Shown here: in pieces, positions 1-9,282 of the stretch
Numbering within the stretch: position 1 is the stretch's first letter
Layout: every line of letters starts with the position of its first letter
NCBI GenBank assembly: GCA_044375975.1
Contig: JBILLQ010000006.1
Location: 1-64,000, forward strand
DNA from: UBA5018 sp044375975
GTDB taxonomy: Bacteria; Cyanobacteriota; Cyanobacteriia; PCC-6307; Cyanobiaceae
Length of the DNA: 64,000 nt
Reading direction: 5' to 3'
The notes under the pieces: model-generated
Seen by the model: only the letters and a program-made list of their open reading frames with translations
Database searches by the model: none
Told to the model about the DNA's origin: nothing
Translations under genes and position numbers: made by a program

Positions 1-487
1 GGGAAGGGCGGCTTTCGTAGCTCTCCACCAGGCCCTGGAACTTGAGCGCTCGGATCTTGCTTTCACTGGTCTCGATCGTCTGATCGCCGATGCGCAGCGG
101 AAAGCCATCGCCGGTCACCTGCACTGGGCCGTCGGCGCTAGGCACGTCGAACACCACCAGTTCCTGCCCATCAACGGAAACCAGAAATCCAGGGGGTTGC
201 GGGGGCTGTAGGCGCGCCTGGGTAACCGCCAGCAGGGACTCCAGCGCCTTGGGGGGCAGCTGATGACCCGTGATGGAGTGGTCGTCCTCGATCCCAAGGA
301 TCAGCACTCCACCTTTTGCATTGGCAAAGCCGGCCACATAGCGGGCAACCTGATCATGCACCTCGCGACGATCGCGGGGTTGCTTCTCACCCGGCGGACC
401 GTGAAACAACGACTTGCGATCGAAATGCTGACCTTCGTCCTGGTTGAGGAAGGGCTTCACATCGAAGAGGGGCCCCTGGCCCGTCAT
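1..487 (-). CDS. AlbA_2/Schlafen-type putative DNA-binding protein, C-terminus beyond window
   Basis: An open frame runs from an ATG at 487 to the window edge, about 162 codons without a stop. The ATG overlaps the hsdS stop in an ATGA arrangement, so the gene is probably the last cistron of the restriction operon. The protein has a G-Q-H-F-D-R-K-S segment near residue 20-27, then F-A-N-A-K-G-G-V-L-I-L-G-I-E-D near 53-67. That pair is typical of the AlbA_2 (formerly AAA_4) domain of Schlafen-like and RecG-like bacterial proteins. Such proteins often sit beside type I restriction genes, where their role is poorly defined. Family membership rests on these motifs; a part in restriction or its control is inference. 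The C-terminal half, which could hold a winged helix or helicase-like domain, is not visible. Confidence 0.75.
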   Translation of the reverse strand, partial: MTGQGPLFDVKPFLNQDEGQHFDRKSLFHGPPGEKQPRDRREVHDQVARYVAGFANAKGGVLILGIEDDHSITGHQLPPKALESLLAVTQARLQPPQPPGFLVSVDGQELVVFDVPSADGPVQVTGDGFPLRIGDQTIETSESKIRALKFQGLVESYESRPS

Positions 488-2082
488 CCCACCGCCTCCA
501 GTAACACCTGTCCATTGGCTTGCACTTCGCGGGCTGTGCCACTCTCCAATTCTCGAAACAGCTGCTGCTGAAACCGCTCCGGCTCCAGCTCGGAAACGGC
601 CCATAAGGCCCGCTCACTGAGCGGCCCACACTCCCGCAACAGTCCGGCTAGAAAGTCAGGCGGGACTGGTGCGGCATCGAAAGGGAGTTGATCCGGGTTG
701 GCTGCAGCCTTGGGGCGACCACGTCGCGAGGGTTTGCCCGCACCAGCCTCCACCTGGCGGGCCGCCCGGATCCGTTCCAGCAGCACGCTTGCCGGTTCGT
801 CGCCAGGATCCTGGGGCACCAGCTCGCCGCGGAAGGCCTTGGCCAGCAGGGCTGGGGTGAGGCGATCGACGATCTTGCGGGCAACGGTGAGCCGGGTTTC
901 GAGGTGGTCTGCGAGGGTGAAGAGAGCCTGGGTGCGACGAAGGATTTCTTGTTGCTCCTCGATCGGCGGCAACGAAAATCGAATGCCTTTTAGATCAGCA
1001 CCCGAAATCCCCTTTTGACCAGCCGAAGACTTGACGCAGCCTTCAACCTGGGATCTAACACTATCGGCACCAAAGGCAACTTCAACATATGCAGGCAAGG
1101 CTCTGCCAGGGTCGCATTGAGCCCGAATCAACTTGTCGGGATACACATATTCATCGCAAACCTTGTCGACCCGTGCGCACACTCCAACATACTCGAGCGT
1201 CCCGTTATATCTGGTGAATAGCAGATCATCCAGTTGCAGCCTGAAGGCCTTGGCCTCCTGCGCGGAAAGCTCAAGATAGCGGTGATCTTCCCAGTCAACA
1301 GAACCAGATCTTACTGCGCTAATTCGCAGTATTTTTATGCCAGGTGGACTCATTGTGGGCTTCGGAGAAAGTCCGTTCCTCATCTCGAGAATCACTTCTC
1401 CTAGCGAGACTTTCTCCATAGAATCCTGCCTGTCCATTTCCTCCCTCCACTCCCGCGTCAACTCCCCCGATGTCGCCCCCGCCAGCACGGCCTGGCGAAA
1501 GCGCTTGAGGATCGCCGCCACGCCATCGAGTCGCTGGCGGCAGGCATCGACGGCGGCGAGGGTGGAATCGAGCTTGGCGGCGATGCGGCGTTGTTCGTTG
1601 AGCGGGGCAAGAGGTAGGGGAAGCCTCTCCAGTAGCTTTGTCTCAACGCTGGCAACGGTGGTTCCCTCTTTCGAGCAGTTTTGAAGAATGATCTTTTCAA
1701 GAGACTTCAAGCTATAGGCAAGAAATCGCTCGTTCAATCCATCCAAGGGCCTGACGGCCTTGATGTCTTGATTGATGGCGGTCTCTGAGCTGGAAATTGC
1801 GACAGGGAAGGTGTGAGCAAGGATTCCACTTCTTGTCACCATCAAGACTGAGCCTGCTGGAAGCACCTCCATGCCACCTTCGGTCGTCGCCAAATCAGAA
1901 ATCTTGTCTTCCGAGACATTCAGAACAAAGGCCTTCATGTCCTTTGGCGAAGTCCAGTTGATCGTTCCAGATTCCCAGAAGTCGGGTCTGCTCTTGCTCG
2001 GAGTTTTTCCTCCTTTCGTACCTCCGATCTCAGCAAGGCAGTAGGGCGCCCACCCCACCGGCAACTCCCGCCCCTCCGTCAC
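484..2082 (-). CDS. hsdS: Type I restriction-modification specificity subunit HsdS
   Basis: This is the DNA-recognition subunit of a type I restriction-modification complex (532 residues). The GTG start overlaps the hsdM stop (GTGA), which implies translational coupling. Two target-recognition modules are visible. The first opens with L-P-V-G-W and G-K-T-P-S and ends with the conserved P-L-N-E-Q-R-R-I-A-A-K-L helix around residues 160-175. The second ends with P-P-I-E-E-Q-Q-E-I-L near 375. Both are followed by helices that act as the spacer between half-sites. The protein is longer than a typical HsdS of 400-450 residues because of a C-terminal extension of about 110 residues, with a basic R-R-G-R-P-K patch (AT-hook-like) and a helical tail. 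The recognition sequence cannot be read from the protein. Confidence 0.93.
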   Translation of the reverse strand: MTEGRELPVGWAPYCLAEIGGTKGGKTPSKSRPDFWESGTINWTSPKDMKAFVLNVSEDKISDLATTEGGMEVLPAGSVLMVTRSGILAHTFPVAISSSETAINQDIKAVRPLDGLNERFLAYSLKSLEKIILQNCSKEGTTVASVETKLLERLPLPLAPLNEQRRIAAKLDSTLAAVDACRQRLDGVAAILKRFRQAVLAGATSGELTREWREEMDRQDSMEKVSLGEVILEMRNGLSPKPTMSPPGIKILRISAVRSGSVDWEDHRYLELSAQEAKAFRLQLDDLLFTRYNGTLEYVGVCARVDKVCDEYVYPDKLIRAQCDPGRALPAYVEVAFGADSVRSQVEGCVKSSAGQKGISGADLKGIRFSLPPIEEQQEILRRTQALFTLADHLETRLTVARKIVDRLTPALLAKAFRGELVPQDPGDEPASVLLERIRAARQVEAGAGKPSRRGRPKAAANPDQLPFDAAPVPPDFLAGLLRECGPLSERALWAVSELEPERFQQQLFRELESGTAREVQANGQVLLEAVG

Positions 2083-3581
2083 ACCAACTCCTCCACCTCT
2101 TCCCCCAGCTCCGCCAGGATCGCCCGCAAATCTTGAAGTGCCCCTTCCAGTTCCAGCATCGCCTCCTGGGCAAGCACAGCTGGTTCCGGCAGATCGGCGC
2201 CATCTTCAGCCGAATCATCCTTCAGCCAGGCCAGATCGAGGCTGTCACCCCGGGCGGCAATCTCCTCGCGGCTGAAGCACTGCCAGCGGCCCTCCGGGCC
2301 TGTGGCGGTGCGCGGCGCCAGCCCCAGGGGATCGGGGCCATAGGCCTCTTCAAACGCTACAAAATGCTCGCGGGTGAGCGGGGTGCGCTTGCCGAAGGCC
2401 GGCATGTTGGCCCGCAGGTCGTACACCCATACAACTTCGGTGTTGCCCCGATCGCTAGCGCCGCAGGTAAAGAACAGCACATTGGTCTTCACGCCCTGCG
2501 CATAAAAAATGCCGGTGGGCAAGCGCAGGATCGTGTGCAGGTTGCACTTTTGCATTAGATCCTCGCGGATCTGTTTGCCAACGTTGCCCTCAAACAACAC
2601 GTTGTCGGGCAGCACCACCGCCGCCCGACCGCCGGGTTTGAGCGCGCGATAGATGTGCTGCAGGAAGCAGAACTGCTTGTTGCTGGTGGGGAAGGTGAAA
2701 TCGGTGCGGCTCGGCAGGCCGCCGCCCTTCTTGGTGCCGAAGGGGGGATTGGTGAGGATCAGGCTGGCCGGTGGCAGACCCTGGCCGTCGCCGCTGAGCG
2801 TGTCTCCATACCAGATGCCGCATTGCTCTGGCCGCGACTCCAGCCCGTGCAGCATCAGATTCATAAGCGCCAGCCGGTGCGTGTCCTGCACATGCTCCAT
2901 GCCGTAAAACGTGCGCTCGTAGAACTGCTTCTGCTGCTTCTCATCCAGCAGGCTCGGATCCTGGTGGTCTCGTATCCAGCGCTGGGCCGCGATCAGGAAG
3001 CCGCCCGTGCCGGCGGCCGGATCCTGAATCACGTCACCCAGCTGCGGCTGCATCACCGCCACCATTGCATCGATCAGCGGCCTTGGCGTGAAGTATTGGC
3101 CAGCGCCTGATTTCTTTTCCTCGGCGTTTTTCTGCAGCAAGCCCTCATAGAGATCGCCCAATCCCTCCTGGCGGGCGCTGTACCAATCGATCTTGTCGAT
3201 CTCGTCAACCAGCTTTTTGAGGGTGACCGGCTTCTTGATGAAGGTACTGGCGTTGGCGTAGATCTCTGTCACGATTGCCGAGGCAGGATCCGATTCTTTT
3301 TCTTCTTCATTTATCTCTTTATTTTGCTGGGATGGGCTCCCCAGCTTCAGCAGCAATTCCCTGTAATGGTCAAATTGACTGAGGCCCTGCAGGGTTTCAA
3401 GCACGTCCCAGCGCCATTCCGCTGGAATCCCCTCCTCCCGGCCAGTCTCCTTGGCCATCTTCAGGAACAACAGATAGGTGAGCTCGCTCACGTACTGGTG
3501 ATACGTCACCCCGTCATCCTTCAGCACATTGCAGAGGTTCCAGAGCTTGGCAACGATGTCGTGGGTGGTGGTGGGCATCAC
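2079..3581 (-). CDS. hsdM: Type I restriction-modification DNA methyltransferase HsdM
   Basis: Adenine-N6 methyltransferase subunit of the type I complex, 500 residues, a normal length. An N-terminal helical HsdM_N domain (residues 5-150) precedes G-Q-Y-F-T-P-R at 161-167. The S-adenosylmethionine-binding motif I, D-P-A-A-G-T-G-G-F, lies at 187-195, and the catalytic N-P-P-F at 278-281. All the residues needed for methylation are present, so the enzyme should be active. The acidic C-terminal helix is typical. The gene is followed by hsdS with a 4-bp overlap. A small aspartic protease gene separates it from hsdR upstream, about 18 bp before the hsdM start. Confidence 0.96.
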   Translation of the reverse strand: MMPTTTHDIVAKLWNLCNVLKDDGVTYHQYVSELTYLLFLKMAKETGREEGIPAEWRWDVLETLQGLSQFDHYRELLLKLGSPSQQNKEINEEEKESDPASAIVTEIYANASTFIKKPVTLKKLVDEIDKIDWYSARQEGLGDLYEGLLQKNAEEKKSGAGQYFTPRPLIDAMVAVMQPQLGDVIQDPAAGTGGFLIAAQRWIRDHQDPSLLDEKQQKQFYERTFYGMEHVQDTHRLALMNLMLHGLESRPEQCGIWYGDTLSGDGQGLPPASLILTNPPFGTKKGGGLPSRTDFTFPTSNKQFCFLQHIYRALKPGGRAAVVLPDNVLFEGNVGKQIREDLMQKCNLHTILRLPTGIFYAQGVKTNVLFFTCGASDRGNTEVVWVYDLRANMPAFGKRTPLTREHFVAFEEAYGPDPLGLAPRTATGPEGRWQCFSREEIAARGDSLDLAWLKDDSAEDGADLPEPAVLAQEAMLELEGALQDLRAILAELGEEVEELV

Positions 3582-3598
3582 GATTCAGGGGTTGGGCG

Positions 3599-3979
3599 TC
3601 ACTTCGCCACGCTCACGGGGATGTTGGGGCTCTCCGGGTTCACATCCACGCTCTGCAGCTGCGGCCGCAGCACCAGGTCCATGTCCTCCATCGGGATCGC
3701 CCCCAGCAGCACCTCATTGCCCAGCACCATCGCTCCGGTGAAGCAGCGGCGGTTGCGGAAGCGCACCTCCACCGGGCCCACGTAGGGGACCGTGCGCCGG
3801 TGGCCATCGGCCAGCACCACCTCGCGGCGCTCCAGTTCCGACAGGCTCAGCTGGATTGCCAGGTGCTCCGGGATGCACAGGTGCACCGCCCCAGTGTCCA
3901 CCAGGGCCGACACCTCCAGCGGCGCCAGATCGGGCCGGGTGGGGTTGCTAAGCGAGAAGGTGCCGCGAGTCAATCCCAT
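3599..3979 (-). CDS. Clan AA (retropepsin-like) aspartic protease homologue inside the hsd operon
   Basis: A small protein of about 126 residues. The active-site signature of clan AA proteases is visible as A-L-V-D-T-G-A, followed by C-I-P-E-H-L-A. A second conserved segment, L-L-G-A-I-P-M-E-D-M-D-L, lies near residue 95-110. Retropepsins need two Asp-Thr/Ser-Gly sites, so a single-domain protein like this would act as a homodimer. I chose the ATG at 3979 because the family usually begins just before the T-R-G-T-F strand. A GTG at 4018 would add 13 residues and overlap the end of hsdR by 13 bp. The gene lies between hsdR and hsdM, all on one strand, so it is probably co-transcribed with them. 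Its substrate is unknown; processing of an Hsd subunit is only a hypothesis. Confidence 0.72.
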   Translation of the reverse strand: MGLTRGTFSLSNPTRPDLAPLEVSALVDTGAVHLCIPEHLAIQLSLSELERREVVLADGHRRTVPYVGPVEVRFRNRRCFTGAMVLGNEVLLGAIPMEDMDLVLRPQLQSVDVNPESPNIPVSVAK

Positions 3980-4005
3980 CAACTCACCGTAGCCAGCCAC
4001 TGGCT

Positions 4006-7000
4006 TCACGCCGCCCACACCTCACGCTTGAACTCACGCAGCACGCCATCCAGCTCACCGGCGAACATCCGATCGAGCCGCTGCCAGCCGCCCCCCTCGC
4101 GGCGGAAGATCAGGGCATCGTCATCGAGCGCTTCGCGATCCACGATCGTGATCGCCTTGGTTTGATTGGCGATGCGTTGCAACCACTGGCGTTGGGGTGT
4201 GGTCCAGCTGCGGGAGGCCAGGATCCGTTGCAGCGCCTTATCCACCCGCTGGTCGTAGGGCACCAGCGAATCTCCCAGAGCCGCCTGGCGGATGTAGCCC
4301 ATGATCGAAGCGGCCATGGCCTGGTTGGTGGTTTCACGCCAGGCTGTGGCCAGGGTCGCCTCGTTGTAGCCCCGCTGATCGAGGGCAAGCCTTAGCTCCC
4401 GCAGATCCTTGCGGGTGAGTTCCCAGGGCCGCTGCAGCACGGTGGTAAGGGCCGGCAGGTCGTTGCCGCTGTCGCGCACAAAGGCTGTGAAACCATCCAG
4501 GTAGTCCTCCGGGCGGGTGGCCTCGCCATAGCCCCGTTCAATCGATCGCAACGCGTCGTCGTGTTCGGAGAGGAATTGGGGCTTGGCTGGTCCGTCCCAC
4601 TGCTGATCCAACAACTCAGCCAAGCCGGGGATCGTGCCAAGCCAGCGCCTGGCCTCGGTGATCGGCAGCTGCTGCAGGCGGTTGATGAAGTCGGCGGGTT
4701 CTTCGCCGGTGAGCAACCGGAACTGGGCCGTTTGGTTTTCGCTCAACCGCTGTTGCTTGCGCCGCAGCTTGGCGATCAGCTGTTGTCGCACCAGCTCGCT
4801 CTCCTCGCCCTCCGTGGTTTCCAGTTCTTGGAACAGCTGGCTGAAGCTGATATTCGGGTTCACCACCACCGGCTTCATGTCTGTGAAGTTCTTCAGCGCC
4901 TCGTAGATCCGAACGGCATCAAAGATGCGGAAGTGGGTCTTGTCGATCGCATCACAAAGGCGGGTGGCGCGGCCGATCATCTGGTCGTAGAGGATGCGGC
5001 TGTTCATCCGCCGCAGGAACACGATGTTGCAAATGGCGGGCACGTCCACACCGGTGCTGAGCAGATCCACCGTTACGGCCACATTGGGAAAAGCTTCGTT
5101 CTTGAAGCGGCGTATCAACTGCTTGGGCTTATCACTGTCACCGGTGATCTTGGCAACCGCATCATTGGGCACACTGCCATAGCGACGCTGGAAGGCTTCT
5201 TTGAGCAGCATCACCACCAGATCGGCATGGGCGTCGCTAACGCAGAAGATCAGGGTTTTGTAGGGGGAAAAGGGATCCAGCTCATCGGCGAGCGCTTCGC
5301 AAACCACCTGGTTGAACGGGTCCGTGATCACATTGCGGTTGAAGGCCTCCACCTCAAAACGCAACTCATCCGGCGTAGTGAACTTATCAATCTGTGTGGT
5401 GGTTGGATCGTAAAATTTAACTTCCTCGCCAGCAGCCCAGCCAATGCCTTCGCTGGAGAGTTCGGTGTTGATTCGGATCGGTGGTTCATGGTCCACCAAA
5501 AAGCCATCCACCACCGCCTCGCGGTAGCTGTACACGAACACCGGTTTCCCAAAGATGCTCACCGTGTGCAAGGCCGGCGTGGCTGTGAGGCCGATCTTGA
5601 CGGCATCAAACATCTCGATCACCCTCCGGTACTTCGAGACGTAGTCGTTGAAATCTCTGAAGCGCAGCTCAAGCTCACTCAGCTCCCGATCTAGCAGATA
5701 GCCCCGGTGGCATTCATCCACCACGATCAGGTCGTAGGTGTCCACCGTGGGCTTTTCTTCCTCGCTGCCAAGCAACAGGCGCTGCACCATCGCCTGCACG
5801 GTGGCGATGTGTACTCGAGTATCGCTTTCTGCCTCGCGATCGCCCAGTTCTTTGATGCCGTAGATGTCGGCAAAGCTCTGCAGGCTCTCCATGCGAGTTT
5901 CCTTGAAGGCATCGGCGGCCTGGGTGCCGAGTTCAGAGCGGTCCACCAGAAACAGCACGCGCCGGAATCGCCCGGTTTTGAGCAGCCGATAGATCAGGGC
6001 AATACAAGTCTTCGTTTTGCCCGTGCCGGTGGCCATGGCGAGCATGATCTCCCGTTGGCCTGCTGCAATCGCCGCTTCAGTGGCTTCGATGGCTCGCCTC
6101 TGGTAGGGCCGCAGCGGAAAGCCAAAGCTGAACAATTCCTGCCGCAACTTCGCCTGGGCCAGATCCACGTCCTGGCGAGATAGCGCCTTGAGCCCCTCTG
6201 CTGAATACCAGCGTTCAAGGGGGCCGGCGAGATTGTCGCTGCGGCGCAGATCGCGGAACCAGATGCCGCTCTTGGTGCGCAGTTGGTTCAAGAAGGGTCG
6301 GCCATTGCTGGAGAAGGCGAAGGGGATGCGGAACTCGCCCGCTGAACCCCAACCCTGGGCCTTCAGTTCTGTTTCTTCACTTGGTTGGAAGTCCCGGCAA
6401 TAGCGCTCAGCCTGGGGCAGCTTGCCCGCCACATCCTTGTTGGCCCGCTTGGCCTCCACTGCCGCATACGGGGTCAGGCCAACAAACAGCAGGTAATCGG
6501 CGGGTCCGCTGCTGGTGGGCCACTCGGCGATGGCCAGGTTGCGGTTCTTTTGCGGTCGCGATCCCTTCCCATAACGAAGGGTCTGCGTGTCCGCCTCCCA
6601 GCCCGCTTGGCGCAACTGCTCGTCGATCAACTGGCGGGTGGCCGCCTCATCCAGTTCGATCGAACCAGCGGCTTTTCGTGCCGCCTGCAGCAATCCCGCC
6701 GAAACCGCTCCCGGTTGCCTGGCGGCGGTATTTTGAAGGGCTTCCAGTTGGGCAGCGAGGGCAACCTTGTCCACCTCAACCGCTGTGGCCAACTGTTCCC
6801 ATTGCTGCTGATCGTCGAGGGCCTGTTGCAGCTGGGCCTCCGTAGCGCTTAGCTGCTCGGCTACGGCACCTTCCTGGGCGCGGAAGGCATCAAGCGCACT
6901 CTGCAGGCTGGCCAGCTCAGCGCGTAGTCCTTCGCTTTCATCGGCCGGGGGCTGGGGAGGGCGAAATGGACCACTGCGGAACTCGGCATCCGAGAAGGTG

Positions 7001-7374
7001 CGGTGAAACCACACCCCCAACTGCCAGGCGATCTTGAGGGTGTTGAGGGCGCTGGCATGGTCGCCGTAGAGCTCATGGTTGGCGTCATTTCCTTTCGAGC
7101 GCAGGTCATGAAAGAGAGCTGACACCTCACGCTCAATCAGGCCATCGAACTCCAAGCGTCGAATCAAGGCCAGTTGCGTCTCCTGGGCGCTGGTGAACAC
7201 CCCAAAACGGGACGCCACCTGCTGGGCCAGCCGTTCACCAAGCTGCCTCAGCTTGATCAGTGCCGTATTCGGATCCTCGGGGAAATATCTTTCAGCTAGC
7301 GACCCAAGCCGGAACAACTGCTCGTCGTAACTGCGCAGATGGACGAAGTTGGTGCTCACAACATCTCCGCCCAT
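4006..7374 (-). CDS. hsdR: Type I restriction endonuclease subunit HsdR, EcoEI-like, with DUF4145 N-terminus
   Basis: Motor and nuclease subunit of the type I system, 1,122 residues. Residues about 10-130 form a DUF4145-like helical domain, and about 145-215 a Gln/Ala-rich coiled coil. The PD-(D/E)XK nuclease core is visible as D at 293 and E-A-K at 307-309. The superfamily 2 helicase follows: Walker A G-T-G-T-G-K-T at about 449-454, D-E-C-H at 553-556, and motif VI Q-M-I-G-R-A-T-R-L-C in the second RecA-like lobe. The C-terminal 250 residues match the EcoEI_R_C region. All catalytic residues I can identify are intact. The stop is near the start of the small protease gene, and hsdM and hsdS follow, so the order is R-protease-M-S. 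Confidence 0.95.
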   Translation of the reverse strand: MGGDVVSTNFVHLRSYDEQLFRLGSLAERYFPEDPNTALIKLRQLGERLAQQVASRFGVFTSAQETQLALIRRLEFDGLIEREVSALFHDLRSKGNDANHELYGDHASALNTLKIAWQLGVWFHRTFSDAEFRSGPFRPPQPPADESEGLRAELASLQSALDAFRAQEGAVAEQLSATEAQLQQALDDQQQWEQLATAVEVDKVALAAQLEALQNTAARQPGAVSAGLLQAARKAAGSIELDEAATRQLIDEQLRQAGWEADTQTLRYGKGSRPQKNRNLAIAEWPTSSGPADYLLFVGLTPYAAVEAKRANKDVAGKLPQAERYCRDFQPSEETELKAQGWGSAGEFRIPFAFSSNGRPFLNQLRTKSGIWFRDLRRSDNLAGPLERWYSAEGLKALSRQDVDLAQAKLRQELFSFGFPLRPYQRRAIEATEAAIAAGQREIMLAMATGTGKTKTCIALIYRLLKTGRFRRVLFLVDRSELGTQAADAFKETRMESLQSFADIYGIKELGDREAESDTRVHIATVQAMVQRLLLGSEEEKPTVDTYDLIVVDECHRGYLLDRELSELELRFRDFNDYVSKYRRVIEMFDAVKIGLTATPALHTVSIFGKPVFVYSYREAVVDGFLVDHEPPIRINTELSSEGIGWAAGEEVKFYDPTTTQIDKFTTPDELRFEVEAFNRNVITDPFNQVVCEALADELDPFSPYKTLIFCVSDAHADLVVMLLKEAFQRRYGSVPNDAVAKITGDSDKPKQLIRRFKNEAFPNVAVTVDLLSTGVDVPAICNIVFLRRMNSRILYDQMIGRATRLCDAIDKTHFRIFDAVRIYEALKNFTDMKPVVVNPNISFSQLFQELETTEGEESELVRQQLIAKLRRKQQRLSENQTAQFRLLTGEEPADFINRLQQLPITEARRWLGTIPGLAELLDQQWDGPAKPQFLSEHDDALRSIERGYGEATRPEDYLDGFTAFVRDSGNDLPALTTVLQRPWELTRKDLRELRLALDQRGYNEATLATAWRETTNQAMAASIMGYIRQAALGDSLVPYDQRVDKALQRILASRSWTTPQRQWLQRIANQTKAITIVDREALDDDALIFRREGGGWQRLDRMFAGELDGVLREFKREVWAA

Positions 7375-7397
7375 TGGCAGATCTTCTCACATATCAG

Positions 7398-7625
7398 ATG
7401 GCGTCGCTCTACCAGGAAGGCGCCGTAGCTCAAGGGTTCGCCACCCAGTTGAGGCGCGGGATCGACATCGAGCGCGACAGCAACGGGCTGCTCTTGGTGC
7501 GGGAGGAGAACAAAGGCGGCGGGGTCACGCTGCCGTTCCTGTGCCTCGGCTTCGCGGATTACATGAGCCACCAAGGCGAGCGAGCCATGTTCGCGACCGA
7601 TGGCGATCCGCTTGCGGCTGCATAA
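7398..7625 (+). pseudogene. Possible C-terminal relic of a helicase/restriction protein (DUF3427-like)
   Basis: An open stretch of 75 codons ends in TAA. It contains Y-Q-E-G-A-V-A-Q-G-F near the start and C-L-G-F-A-D-Y-M-S-H-Q-G-E-R near the end. The second segment resembles the 'G-P-x-x-Y-x-S-H-E-G-x-x-P-M' region of DUF3427 tails on DEAD/DEAH helicases of restriction systems. No upstream coding continuation is visible in the same frame, and hsdR on the opposite strand begins 24 bp before it. I read it as debris of a third restriction-type gene, with low certainty. It could also be a spurious frame. Confidence 0.3.
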
Positions 7626-7736
7626 ACCCATCCCCGGAGCGTCCGTCCCGGAGGTGGCACTGGCGGTGTGAGTGGGGACAGCGTCAACGGCAAGAGTTCG
7701 TCAGAAAGAGATCACTGAACCTGGGCAAGCGGTCTC

Positions 7737-7875
7737 ATGCCGCCACCCTCTCAGGGGCCAGGCTGGTTTCGCTGAACCCCCGCTGATCCAGGCCCAGCTT
7801 CAACTGGCGCAGATCCTGGCGGGTGAGTTCCCATGGCCGCCGCAGCACGGTGGAGAGGCCGGCAGGTCGTTGCCG
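7737..7875 (-). pseudogene. Fragment of a second EcoEI-type hsdR (C-terminal region)
   Basis: Read on the minus strand, this encodes L-S-T-V-L-R-R-P-W-E-L-T-R-Q-D-L-R-Q-L-K and then L-D-Q-R-G-F-S-E-T-S-L-A. It aligns with the intact HsdR at V-L-Q-R-P-W-E-L-T-R-K-D-L-R and L-D-Q-R-G-Y-N-E-A-T-L-A (around 4340-4450). The DNA is also alike: both carry GGCAACGACCTGCCGGCC before that block, after which the copy has lost a base and shifted frame. No start, helicase or nuclease part remains. This is a genuine relic of a paralogous hsdR, about 360 bp upstream of the intact gene. Confidence 0.75.
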
Positions 7876-8022
7876 GGGCTGCCGCCGGAACCTAGTGGTG
7901 GTGGTGAAGAAGAAGGCAGCGCGGCTGGCCAAGGGGGTGTCGGCTCCGCATACATCGATAAACACTGAATAGCTCGATAACTTGGGCTAAGGTCTTTCTA
8001 GGTTGTCCGATGGTCGAGCTTC

Positions 8023-9210
8023 GTGGATCCCACTCGTAACCCGTTCGCCCCAGGAGCCGGAGCTCGTCCGCCCGAACTGGCTGGCCGCGAATCGATCATC
8101 GAGGCCGCCAACGTCGCCATGCAGCGCATCCAGCGCGGCCGGCAGGAGAAAAGCCAGATGCTGCTGGGTCTGCGGGGTGTGGGCAAAACCGTTCTGCTCA
8201 ACAGGCTCGCCCAGCTCGCCGAGGACATGGGATCCATCGTGGTACCTCTTGAGGCTCCTGAGGGTCAGCGGTTGGCCGCTTTTTTGGCGCCGGCCCTCAA
8301 GAGTGTGCTGCTGCGGCTGAGCCGTGTGGCCCAGGCCCGCGAACTCGCCCAACGCGGGCTGGGAGCCTTGCGCGGTTTTGCCAGTGCCTTCAAGGTGTCG
8401 ATCGGGGAGATCGAGCTGTCCATGTCTGCGGAACCGATCGCCGATAGCGGCAATCTGGAGATTGATCTGCCGGAGTTGATGGGAAGTGTGGGCAGGGCTG
8501 CGCAAGCAGCAAATACAAGTGTCGTCATCCTTCTCGACGAGGTGCAATATCTGTCAGAAGAAGATCTGCGCGGTCTGATCGTGGCCATGCACAGAATTGC
8601 TCAGCGAGGCTGGCCTGTGATCCTGTTCGGCGCCGGTCTGCCCCAGGTTGCAGCCTTGGCTGGGGAGGCTAAGTCGTATGCGGAGAGATTATTTGACTAT
8701 CCTGAGGTTGGTCCGCTGCCTTCCGCCGCAGCCCGTTCAGCTCTTCTCGATCCGATAGTGGAGGAAGGTGAATCCATCAGCGAGGATGCCCTAAATAGAA
8801 TCCTCTCAATCACCGAGGGATATCCTTATTTTCTGCAGGAGTGGGGCAAGCATTCCTGGAACACAGCGGGTAGATCCCCCATCACCGCAGACGATGTGGA
8901 GATGGCCAGCAGCCTGGCCACGGTGGCACTCGATCGAAGCTTTTTCCGCGTGCGGTTCGATCGGCTTACTCCTCGAGAACAGGACTATCTGAGAGCGATG
9001 GCCGCTCTGGGGCCTGGCCCCCATCGCTCTGGAGACATCGCCGATGCCCTGGGTATCAAAGTGCAACAGGCCGGACCGCTTCGTAACGGCCTGATCAAGA
9101 AGGGAATGATTTGGAGCCCAGCCCACGGGCAGACGGCTTTCACCGTGCCGATGTTCGACGCCTTCATGATCCGGGCCATCCCTGAATGGAAGCCGGAACG
9201 GTTGGTCTGA
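8023..9210 (+). CDS. AAA-type ATPase (AAA_16/ORC-CDC6-like), stand-alone
   Basis: A 395-residue protein with a GTG start. Walker A is G-L-R-G-V-G-K-T at about residues 50-57, preceded by a box I-like E-L-A-G-R-E. Walker B is V-V-I-L-L-D-E-V-Q-Y-L at about 168-178. A sensor-like F-G-A-G-L-P-Q segment follows. The C-terminal 120 residues look like a winged helix (R-L-T-P-R-E-Q-D-Y-L-R-A-M, then a turn and an A-L-G-I helix). This is the architecture of archaeal-type ATPases and AAA_16 proteins found in defence and mobile islands; members act as DNA-binding switches or STAND-like regulators. It sits alone on the plus strand between two hsdR relics. Function is unassigned, and a defence role is inferred from context only. 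Confidence 0.8.
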   Translation: MDPTRNPFAPGAGARPPELAGRESIIEAANVAMQRIQRGRQEKSQMLLGLRGVGKTVLLNRLAQLAEDMGSIVVPLEAPEGQRLAAFLAPALKSVLLRLSRVAQARELAQRGLGALRGFASAFKVSIGEIELSMSAEPIADSGNLEIDLPELMGSVGRAAQAANTSVVILLDEVQYLSEEDLRGLIVAMHRIAQRGWPVILFGAGLPQVAALAGEAKSYAERLFDYPEVGPLPSAAARSALLDPIVEEGESISEDALNRILSITEGYPYFLQEWGKHSWNTAGRSPITADDVEMASSLATVALDRSFFRVRFDRLTPREQDYLRAMAALGPGPHRSGDIADALGIKVQQAGPLRNGLIKKGMIWSPAHGQTAFTVPMFDAFMIRAIPEWKPERLV

Positions 9211-9282
9211 ATCATGCTTCAGCAGATCGGGCGTGAGGGCGCCCTCACCCCACCCCACCCCACGGCTGGTACCGTGCTGGCC

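Noticed and set aside
9211..9282. Attachment site or terminator after the ATPase
   Set aside because: Only a GC-rich CCCCACC repeat is visible; no hairpin with a T-run or tRNA-like sequence.
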